Positions 1 to 6,127 of a stretch of 14,686 nt of DNA are shown piece after piece. Positions within the stretch are counted from its first letter, which is position 1, and every line of letters begins with the position of its first letter. The DNA is from CAYTLW01 sp964438735. Lineage in GTDB: Bacteria > Myxococcota_A > UBA9042. The notes below the pieces were generated by a model. That model saw only the letters and a list, made by a program, of their open reading frames with translations, was not told the DNA's origin and made no database searches. Location of the stretch: the NCBI GenBank assembly GCA_964438735.1, contig CAYTLW010000165.1, positions 1-14,686 on the forward strand. The letters run 5' to 3'. A program made the translations under genes and the position numbers.

Positions 1-50
1 GGGGCGAGTTCGTCAGCTACGCCTATCCGGGCGGCGCGATGGTACAGTAG
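1..50 (+). CDS. C-terminal end of an unidentified protein (partial)
   Basis: Reading from base 3, the window opens with GEFVSYAYPGGAMVQ followed by a TAG stop at 48-50. Nearly all codons end in G or C, as in the other genes here, which supports real coding. The fragment is too short to identify a family. It ends 30 bp before the stop of the convergent NYN gene, so the two genes face tail to tail. The alternative is that this is chance open frame. Confidence 0.45.
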   Translation, partial: GEFVSYAYPGGAMVQ

Positions 51-58
51 GCCGGCAC

Positions 59-81
59 GCGCCCGTGTGCGGACACGGCGC
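59..81. terminator. Possible hairpin between convergent genes
   Basis: A 9-bp stem with one bulged C (arms 59-68 and 73-81) encloses a GCGG tetraloop. It sits between the + strand stop at 50 and the minus-strand stop at 81, where a bidirectional terminator would be expected. There is no T tract on either side, so it is not a classical intrinsic terminator. Confidence 0.3.
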
Positions 82-836
82 TACTCGTCGACGCTCTGCA
101 CCTTGTAGTTGCCGCGGGCTTCGTCCTTTTCGAGCTTGAGCAGGCCCGACATGGCGGCCGCCTCGAGCAGGCCGTTGAAGGTGCGATAGCCCCACAACGA
201 CTCGCTGAAGCCGGGATGCACGCGGCGGATGGTCTGCTTGACCAGCGAGCCCCAGACAGGATCGTACTCCCGCTCCAGCGAGCGCACGATCTCGACCAGC
301 TGCTCCATGCCCTCGGCGCCGGGATCGGCCTTGCTGGCCGCCTTGCGCTTGCGCTTGGGGCGCTCGGCGGTCTTGACCAGGTCGTCGTAGTAGATGAACT
401 CGTCGCAGCCGGCCACCAGCAGGTCGGAGGTGGAGTTGCGCACCCCGCAGCCGATGACGCGCTTGTCGTTCTCCTTGAGCTTGTTGACCAGGGGCGAGAA
501 GTCGCTGTCGCCCGATATCAACGCGAAGATGTCGATGTGGGCCTTGGCGTAGCAGAGATCGATGGCGTCGACGACCATGCGGATGTCGGCGCTGTTCTTG
601 CCGCTCTGCCGGGTCTGGGGGATGTCGATGAGCTCGATGCCGCGGGCGTGGAACTCGCGCACGGAGCTGCGATAACGGCCCCAGTCGCAGTAGGCGCGTT
701 TGTAGACGATGCGACCCTTCTCGAGCAGGCGCTTGAGCACCAGGTCGATGCGGAAGCCGCCGTCTTTGTCGCTGCGCACGCCCAGGGCGAGGTTCTCGAA
801 GTCGACGAATACGGCGATCAGGGGTTCAACGGACAT
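81..836 (-). CDS. NYN-domain (LabA/DUF88-like) putative ribonuclease with C-terminal OST-HTH domain
   Basis: The product is a 251-residue cytoplasmic protein. Residues 5-155 form an NYN/PIN-like fold with the expected acidic residues: VDFEN (D12), SADIRMVVDAI (D84) and SGDSDF (D110, D112), the metal-binding set of this family. A basic linker follows (KRKRK, about 160-165). Residues 175-250 resemble an OST-HTH/LOTUS winged helix (GYRTFNGLLEAAAMSGLLKL), a domain often fused to NYN and thought to bind RNA. I chose the ATG at 834-836 because AGGAG (845-849, minus strand) lies 8 nt upstream and the NYN core begins straight after it. The frame stays open to 932, but that extension is basic low-complexity sequence. 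The likely role is RNA cleavage or binding; the substrate is unknown. It is divergent from the histidine kinase. Confidence 0.88.
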   Translation of the reverse strand: MSVEPLIAVFVDFENLALGVRSDKDGGFRIDLVLKRLLEKGRIVYKRAYCDWGRYRSSVREFHARGIELIDIPQTRQSGKNSADIRMVVDAIDLCYAKAHIDIFALISGDSDFSPLVNKLKENDKRVIGCGVRNSTSDLLVAGCDEFIYYDDLVKTAERPKRKRKAASKADPGAEGMEQLVEIVRSLEREYDPVWGSLVKQTIRRVHPGFSESLWGYRTFNGLLEAAAMSGLLKLEKDEARGNYKVQSVDE

Positions 837-1031
837 GGGCGGGACTCCTGTCTTGTGGCGAGCGCCGAGATTCAGCGTCGCTCGGAGCCAACGTAGCACC
901 CTTTGACGCCGTGGCCAGGGCGTGCCGTGCAAAACCCGACGGGCGACCTCCCGGGCGCCACAGACCTTGTGGAATTCAACCCTTGGAGCGGCCCGGTCGA
1001 TCGGTTACCCTGCCGACAATACGGAGCCCCC

Positions 1032-2219
1032 ATGTCCGAACATGACCAGCACTACCTGCGTGAGGAGCTCTACGCCCTCGTGCGCACGGACCCATCGATC
1101 TTCGGCTTCCTGCAATCCGGCTCTCTGGATGGCATCTGGTACTGGGACCTGGAGAATCCAGACAACGAGTGGCTGAGCCCGCGATTCTGGGAGATCTTCG
1201 GCTACGACCCGGAGCAGAAGAAGCACCTGGCCAGCGAGTGGCAGGACATGATCCACCCGGAGGACCTGCAGACCGCCCTGGCCAACTTCAACGCCCATTG
1301 CGCAGATCCTTCGCATCCTTACGATCAGCTTGTTCGATACACCCACAAGGACGGTTCGACGGTCTGGGTTCGCTGCCGGGGCCTGGCCATTCGCGATGAT
1401 AACGGCAAGCCGATTCGTATGCTGGGCGCCCACAACGAGGTGACCGAGTTGATGGAGGCCCGCCAGGACCTGGAGCAGACCAACGCCGAGTTGCGTCGCG
1501 CCAACGCGGTGCTGGAGCGGGCCAACGCCGAGCTGGAACAGTTCGCCTACGTGGCGTCACACGATCTGCGCCAGCCGCTGCACACGATCGAGACCTTCGC
1601 GGCCTTGCTGCGCGAAGAGCATGGCGACCAGCTCGACGAGGATGGTTTGCGGTACGTGGACTTCCAGATCGAAGCCGCCGCCCGCCTTCAGGGTTTGATC
1701 GATGGCCTGCTGCGCCTGTCCCGGGTGGCCTTTGATCCGTCGACCCGCGCCACGGTCTCGCTCACCGACGCGGCGACGCTGGCGCAGGCTGACCTTGGCG
1801 CGGTGATCGCCGAATCCGGCGCCCGCATCGAGTGCGAGGCGTTGCCATCGGTGCCCGGCGATCCCGACCTGTTGCGGCAGGTGTTCAGCAATCTCTTCGA
1901 CAACGCCATCAAGTACCGCTCGGAGGCGACGCCGGAGATCCGGGTCGCCTGCCAGCCCAAAGACGTCGGCGTGCACGTGACCGTGAAGGACAACGGCATC
2001 GGCTTCGATCCCAACCAGAGCGAGCGGATCTTTCGCGTCTTCCAGCGCCTCCATCCGGCTGGTTCCTACTCCGGTGCCGGTATCGGCTTATCCATCGTCG
2101 CCCGGATCGTCACCGGCCACGGCGGGCGCCTGTGGGCCGAGTCCGAACCCGGCGTCGGCTCGACCTTCCACGTGACTCTGCCGCTGCAGGCCAGCAACTC
2201 CAATGGCGTCGCGGCCTGA
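1032..2219 (+). CDS. Soluble PAS-domain sensor histidine kinase
   Basis: The product is 395 residues with no signal peptide or membrane segment, so it should sense in the cytoplasm. A PAS_3-type domain covers about 30-140 (WYWDLENP, WEIFGYDP, IHPEDL, DGSTVWVRCRG and the closing GAHNEVTEL). A heptad-like helix follows at 141-172, with repeated ANAELE-type units. The HisKA H-box YVASHDLRQPLHTI places the phospho-accepting histidine at H177. The HATPase_c domain shows the N box (N287, N291), the DNGIGF G1 box (D320) and the glycine-rich GAGIGLSIV lid (348-355). It ends without a receiver domain. The ATG at 1032 has GGAG at 1023-1026; upstream in-frame sequence has no recognisable domain. The architecture is like phytochrome-type output kinases. 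The cognate regulator and signal are not in the window. Confidence 0.93.
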   Translation: MSEHDQHYLREELYALVRTDPSIFGFLQSGSLDGIWYWDLENPDNEWLSPRFWEIFGYDPEQKKHLASEWQDMIHPEDLQTALANFNAHCADPSHPYDQLVRYTHKDGSTVWVRCRGLAIRDDNGKPIRMLGAHNEVTELMEARQDLEQTNAELRRANAVLERANAELEQFAYVASHDLRQPLHTIETFAALLREEHGDQLDEDGLRYVDFQIEAAARLQGLIDGLLRLSRVAFDPSTRATVSLTDAATLAQADLGAVIAESGARIECEALPSVPGDPDLLRQVFSNLFDNAIKYRSEATPEIRVACQPKDVGVHVTVKDNGIGFDPNQSERIFRVFQRLHPAGSYSGAGIGLSIVARIVTGHGGRLWAESEPGVGSTFHVTLPLQASNSNGVAA

Positions 2220-2222
2220 TCG

Positions 2223-2239
2223 ATCGCCTGCCGGGCGAT
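2223..2239. terminator. Hairpin between convergent genes
   Basis: ATCGCC (2223-2228) and GGCGAT (2234-2239) form a perfect 6-bp stem with a TGCCG loop, 4 bp after the kinase stop and 16 bp beyond the convergent GH13 stop. The placement suggests a two-way terminator, but no T run follows on either strand. Confidence 0.35.
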
Positions 2240-2254
2240 GACATCGCACACGAC

Positions 2255-3910
2255 TCACCAGCGCCAGAGACCGACTCCTGGACCGGCCACGACGCCCGCG
2301 TCCGACCCCTCCGGCAGGGTCAGCAACCGGCTGGCCCCCTGCCGCCAGGCCGGCGGCACCGTCCAGCTGCCTTTGCGAGCCAGGTTGAGCACCAGCAGGG
2401 CGCGCCCCTTGGCCTCGGCGGCGTGGTCTCCGATCTGCAGCACCGCCACATCAAACGACGCGTCGCCGGTCACCTCCAGCATCCGCCAGGGTCCCTCTGC
2501 CAGCGCCGGAACCTGCCGCCGCAGTGCGATCAATTCGCGGGTCCAGCGGAGCGTGCTGCCCGCCTTGGCCAGCTGGGCGGCGACCGATAGCGAGCCATAG
2601 GCGTCGGGGACCACCTGCCACGGCACGCCGGTGCTGAAGCCCAGTCCGGCGCCGGTGGACTGCCACGGCATGGGCAGGCGCCAGGCGCGATCTCCGCTCT
2701 GCTCGCCCGACGGCAGGGCGAGCTCGTCGCCGTAGTAGATCCACGGCGTACCCGGCACCAACAGCACGGCGGCCAGGGCCACCTTGTGACCGTCTGGACT
2801 GTGGGTCAGATCGGCCAGCCGCGCCATGTCGTGGTTGCCGCCGAAGCGGCCCCAGATGCCGCCGGTCACCGCCGCCGTCTTGCACATGGCCCCCCGCCAC
2901 ATGGCGCTGCTGGCCAGCTCGCTGCCCTTGCGTAAACCGGCGGCGCTGTCGAAGTCGAAGCAGCCGTGCAGCTCATCGCCGGACAAGTAGGGGACGACGT
3001 TCTTGGAGTTTGTCCAGACCTCGCCAATGAGGGCCGCTTCGGGCCGCTCAGCCAGCGCCGCCTTGCGCATTCGACGCCACAACGCGTGGGTCTGGGCGGT
3101 GTCGGCCTGCCCCGCGCCGCCGCCGGTCTCGACGAGATAGCGAGCCGCGTCCAGGCGGAATCCGTGCACTCCCCGCTTCAGCCAGTGACGGGCGACGGCG
3201 GTGATCTCGGCCTCAACCGAGGTGTTGGCCAGATTCAGGTCGGGCATATGCGAGGAGAACAGGCCGTAGTACCAGTGCCCGGCATGGGGATGCCAGGTGC
3301 CGGTCTTGCCCCACGGCTGAGTCCACCCGGGGTCGCTGTCGCGCCACAGAAACCAGTCGCGCTTGGCGGCTTTCGGGCCCGCCTTGCTGGCGCTGAACCA
3401 GGGATGCTGCTTGGACACATGGTTGATGACCAGGTCCAACACCAGGCGGATGCCCCGTTGCTGACAAGCGGCGATGAGCGCGTCCAGGTCGGCGCCGGTA
3501 CCGTAGTCCGACTCGATCTGCAGGTGGTCGGTGGTGTCGTAGCCGTGGTCCGACGGCGAGGCGAATATCGGGCTGAGCCAGAGGATGTCCACGCCCAGGT
3601 CGCTGCCCCCCTTTTTGCCGTCATTGAGATAGTCCAACCGTTGCACAATGCCCTTCAGATCGCCGATTCCGTCGCTATTGCTGTCGGCGAAGGAGCGCAC
3701 CCAGATCTGGTAGCCGACGCCGCGGCGCAGCCAGTCGGGGCCCGCCTTGACGGCCGGCGCGCTGCACTGGGCCGCGGGCAGCTTTGCAGCGACATCGGGG
3801 CCGCTGTCGGTGTTCTTGCCGCTGCCCGTCTGGTCCGGTGCGGCACAGGTAGCCAGGCTGAAGACGAGCACCAGGGCCGGCGCCAGCTTGGGGAATCGGT
3901 CAGGGGTCAT
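2255..3910 (-). CDS. Exported alpha-amylase family (GH13) glycoside hydrolase, putative lipoprotein
   Basis: The product is 551 residues. An N-terminal export signal runs to about residue 22 and ends FSLATC, a near-lipobox with the unusual Thr at -1, so lipidation at C22 is likely but not certain. The GH13 (beta/alpha)8 barrel starts near 64. A metal loop DSNSDGIGD lies at 76-84. Region I is DLVINH (159-164). Region II GFRLDAARY gives nucleophile D254. Region III LIGEVW gives acid/base E297. Region IV is GNHD with D361. The block RLPMPW...GFSTGVPW (411-431) resembles the PMQW signature of alpha-glucosidases, oligo-1,6-glucosidases and related GH13 enzymes. All three catalytic carboxylates are present. 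It should hydrolyse or transfer alpha-linked glucosides outside the cytoplasm; exact specificity cannot be read. The Shine-Dalgarno is weak (GGAT). It lies 42 bp after the secreted mosaic protein gene, probably in one operon. Confidence 0.92.
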   Translation of the reverse strand: MTPDRFPKLAPALVLVFSLATCAAPDQTGSGKNTDSGPDVAAKLPAAQCSAPAVKAGPDWLRRGVGYQIWVRSFADSNSDGIGDLKGIVQRLDYLNDGKKGGSDLGVDILWLSPIFASPSDHGYDTTDHLQIESDYGTGADLDALIAACQQRGIRLVLDLVINHVSKQHPWFSASKAGPKAAKRDWFLWRDSDPGWTQPWGKTGTWHPHAGHWYYGLFSSHMPDLNLANTSVEAEITAVARHWLKRGVHGFRLDAARYLVETGGGAGQADTAQTHALWRRMRKAALAERPEAALIGEVWTNSKNVVPYLSGDELHGCFDFDSAAGLRKGSELASSAMWRGAMCKTAAVTGGIWGRFGGNHDMARLADLTHSPDGHKVALAAVLLVPGTPWIYYGDELALPSGEQSGDRAWRLPMPWQSTGAGLGFSTGVPWQVVPDAYGSLSVAAQLAKAGSTLRWTRELIALRRQVPALAEGPWRMLEVTGDASFDVAVLQIGDHAAEAKGRALLVLNLARKGSWTVPPAWRQGASRLLTLPEGSDAGVVAGPGVGLWRW

Positions 3911-3952
3911 GGGGGATCCGCGGCTGTCGGGCGGCGGCGGAGTTGCGGGTGA

Positions 3953-5953
3953 TCAACCGCCCATGCCGTCGTTGATGGTCACACACATCACCGCCAGCCA
4001 CTCCTGGCAACAGTGATCCTCTTCGCGCAGCATCTGGTTGGCGTCGACCTCGGTGGCGAAGCCGCGCACGTTGCAGCCATTATTGCTGGTCCAGTCGTTG
4101 CACGTCCGGCCCGCCTTGGTATTGCCGCTCTTGTCTGACCCCGTCCACCCGTCGGCGTCGGACCAGTCGGGATTGGCGCCCTGTCCCTCATCGACCTTGT
4201 GGCCCTTGAAGGCGTAGATCGAGGCGCTGAGGTTGCCGTTGCCGCTGTTCATCAAGGTGGTCCAACTGTTGGACAGGAGCTGGTTCTTGGAGTTGTAGAC
4301 CTTCAGGCCGGTGGCCTCGTTGCCCTTGAACATGTCCTTGACGGGCACCTTGCTGGTGGACAGGAAGGCCTTCCAGGTCTGCTTGAAGTTGGACGCCTTG
4401 GCTTCCTTGTTGCACAGCGCGTCGGCGCCCTTGATGCCGCCCATATTGCCCTGGTGTGCGTTGTTCAAGGCCGAGACCACGATCTTGGTCAGCGGCTTGA
4501 TCTCGTTGACGCAAACCTTGGAGCAGCCGTCGCCGCTGATGATGTTGCCATCGTCGCACTGTTCCTTGCCCTTCCACAGCACGTTGTCGCCGCAGACGTT
4601 GACCAGGCACTTGGCCGTGCAGCCATCTCCATCGGCCACGTTGCCGTCGTCGCAGCCCTCGCCCGGATTGATCTTGCCGTTGCCGCACAGGGGCTCGATC
4701 AGGATGCGGCGATCGGAGCCGTCGCAGTAGTGCATTCGCTTGTCGATGGGGCTGAAGTACATCTCCCCCAACTGCTTGCCACTACATGTCGGCTTGACGG
4801 GCGGCTTCGGCGCGATGAAACCGCCAGTGGTCGCGAACGCGCCCAGCGCGGTCACCTGCTTGGTGGACTTGCCCTGCACCGCCACACTGAAAGCCAGAAT
4901 CTGGCCGTCGACGCCGTTGTTGAGGAACTTGTTGTCTATGACCCGCAGCCGCCACTTGCCCTTGGGATTGGCGCCGATCCACTTGCTCAGGTCGCCGGAG
5001 ACCGGTTTGGTCGGGGTCGGCCAGCTGGTCTTGAGGGTCTTGCCGGCGGCGCCACCCTTGTGCAGCAGGAACATCTCGTTGGTCGGTGCGTAGAGCATCA
5101 CCTGCAGGGACGAGACGTCGGAGTTGGTCAGGTGGAGCGAGACCACCAGCGAGGCGACTACACCCACGTCGGGCAGCGTGATTTCGGCGACCGTGCCGAC
5201 CGGATTGTTGTCATCGATGCCCTTGGGCAGACCACCGGCGGGGAAGGTCTCGGCCCAGTTGGTGGTCAGTTGCCCACCCGAGGCTTGCTCCAGGCTGCCG
5301 CCGCCGACGCCGCCCGCCGGCGTGCACGAGAGCTCGCCGTCGGCCTTCACACCGTTGACCACCTGCCCGTTGGGGCAGTCGCCCTTGGGCGGGACCACGC
5401 CGCTGAGTTTGCTGCCGTCGCCGATGAGTTGCTGGGCGACCACATCGCCGGCCAGCAGGTTGGCAGCGCTGACGCCTTTGGACTTGATGACGCCTTTGCC
5501 CAGGTCGAGGTCTCCGTCGATGTTCAAGGCCGCCAGAGACAGGCAGCCGGTGCAGTTCAGGCTGTCGGCAGCGGCGCTGCGGCTGGCGAAGGGGGCAGCG
5601 TGCAGGGCCGTGCGGGCCATCTCGGGTTCGTTGGCCACCTGAATGCCGAGCCAGCGGGCCTTGCCGGTGACGAAGGCGCTCTTCAGGGAGACCGCGGCGC
5701 CCAGGGCGTGGCGGAAGTGGCCGCCCATCACCGACAGCTTGGTGTTCTGTTCGGTCCACAAGGCGGCGCCGCCAGATGGCGCGGCGTAGAGCCGGAAGGT
5801 GGCCAGGTAGGACCCGTCGACGACAGGTGCGCCGGAAGCTGCTCGCAGTTGGCCTTCAACCTGCACAGTCGTGGGGCTCGACGCCAGGGCGTTGACGCTG
5901 AGCAGGCAGCTCAAGGCGATCAAGATCGCGACGATCGGTCGGCTTCGCAGCAA
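3953..5953 (-). CDS. Secreted mosaic protein: tail-fibre-like N-terminus, P domain, Cys-rich repeats, endostatin/DUF1554-like C-terminus
   Basis: From a TTG at 5951-5953 the product is 666 residues. Residues 1-24 form a signal peptide (LRSRPIVAILIALSCLLSVN then ALA). Residues 25-210 resemble fibre or adhesin N-termini (VEGQLRAASGAPVVDG, NCTGCLSLAALNIDGDLDL, LIGDGSKLSGV). Residues 221-363 match a proprotein-convertase P domain (PDVGVVASLVVSLHLTNSDV, then GKWRLRVID and FSVAVQ). Residues 423-483 hold two myxobacterial DUF4215-type repeats (CGNGKINPGEGCDDGN and a second with EQCDDGN). Residues 488-660 look like the bacterial endostatin/DUF1554 C-type-lectin-like fold (GNMGGIKGADALC, HCCQEWLAVMCV) with six cysteines. 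No protease domain is present, so the P domain is not processing a fused enzyme. The likely role is extracellular binding or adhesion. GH13 follows downstream. The frame is open to 6133, but only the 5953 start puts the signal peptide at the N-terminus. Confidence 0.82.
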   Translation of the reverse strand: MLRSRPIVAILIALSCLLSVNALASSPTTVQVEGQLRAASGAPVVDGSYLATFRLYAAPSGGAALWTEQNTKLSVMGGHFRHALGAAVSLKSAFVTGKARWLGIQVANEPEMARTALHAAPFASRSAAADSLNCTGCLSLAALNIDGDLDLGKGVIKSKGVSAANLLAGDVVAQQLIGDGSKLSGVVPPKGDCPNGQVVNGVKADGELSCTPAGGVGGGSLEQASGGQLTTNWAETFPAGGLPKGIDDNNPVGTVAEITLPDVGVVASLVVSLHLTNSDVSSLQVMLYAPTNEMFLLHKGGAAGKTLKTSWPTPTKPVSGDLSKWIGANPKGKWRLRVIDNKFLNNGVDGQILAFSVAVQGKSTKQVTALGAFATTGGFIAPKPPVKPTCSGKQLGEMYFSPIDKRMHYCDGSDRRILIEPLCGNGKINPGEGCDDGNVADGDGCTAKCLVNVCGDNVLWKGKEQCDDGNIISGDGCSKVCVNEIKPLTKIVVSALNNAHQGNMGGIKGADALCNKEAKASNFKQTWKAFLSTSKVPVKDMFKGNEATGLKVYNSKNQLLSNSWTTLMNSGNGNLSASIYAFKGHKVDEGQGANPDWSDADGWTGSDKSGNTKAGRTCNDWTSNNGCNVRGFATEVDANQMLREEDHCCQEWLAVMCVTINDGMGG

Positions 5954-5958
5954 CTCCA

Positions 5959-5963
5959 CCTCC
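5959..5963 (-). promoter_or_regulatory. Ribosome binding site deciding the TTG start at 5953
   Basis: GGAGG on the minus strand lies exactly 5 nt before the TTG. It overlaps the first base of the competing in-frame GTG (5957-5959), which therefore cannot use it. This selects TTG as the start of the secreted mosaic protein. Confidence 0.6.
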
Positions 5964-5980
5964 GCCGGCTCCGGGCCGGC
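5964..5980 (-). promoter_or_regulatory. GC-rich hairpin directly upstream of the Shine-Dalgarno
   Basis: GCCGGC arms (5964-5969 and 5975-5980) form a perfect 6-bp stem with a 5-nt loop and end on the base next to the GGAGG at 5959-5963. In the leader mRNA this stem could stack against the ribosome site and affect initiation. Function is inferred from position only. Confidence 0.35.
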
Positions 5981-6032
5981 TGATAGAGCATACGCAAGTT
6001 CGGCTGGTGCTGGCCAGTTGCAGCGGGTGCCG

Positions 6033-6058
6033 GCCTGCTCCAGCAGGCGAAAAAAAAA
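6033..6058. other. Short hairpin followed by a run of nine A in the divergent promoter region
   Basis: GCCTGCT (6033-6039) and AGCAGGC (6042-6048) pair with a CC loop, and A9 follows at 6050-6058. This is the only long homopolymer in an otherwise GC-rich window. It lies between two divergent genes, so an UP-element-like or bendable upstream sequence is plausible. No convincing -35/-10 pair was found in 5981-6127. The T run precedes the hairpin when read on the minus strand, so it is not a terminator for either gene. Confidence 0.4.
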
Positions 6059-6116
6059 CCAGAATGTCCTACGATAGCGACCCGGCGGCAGGGGGTGTGC
6101 CGCGAGTGTTGGCATC

Positions 6117-6120
6117 GGAG
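6117..6120 (+). promoter_or_regulatory. Ribosome binding site supporting the ATG at 6128
   Basis: GGAG lies 7 nt before ATG 6128-6130. The other in-frame candidates nearer the signal peptide (TTG 6245, GTG 6248) have no recognisable Shine-Dalgarno, so 6128 is preferred. Confidence 0.5.
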
Positions 6121-6127
6121 CGCAGTC

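Noticed and set aside
983..1020. Possible promoter TTGGAG / 17 nt / TACCCT before the histidine kinase
   Set aside because: Only about 3 of 6 consensus matches at each box, which is too weak to report as a feature.
3953..5953. Prophage or phage-tail locus, because of the fibre-like N-terminus
   Set aside because: No other phage structural, integrase or lysis genes are present, and the protein has a Sec signal peptide.
4199..5983. Long + strand open frame (594 codons) opposite the secreted mosaic gene
   Set aside because: It is an antisense shadow of GC-rich coding sequence. The minus strand encodes clear domains over the same stretch, and the + product is a low-complexity Ala/Gly/Val/Arg string with no signal or domain.
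6033..6058. Hairpin plus A9 as a transcription terminator
   Set aside because: The A run follows on the + strand and the T run precedes the hairpin on the minus strand, so the order is wrong on both. It also lies between divergent genes.
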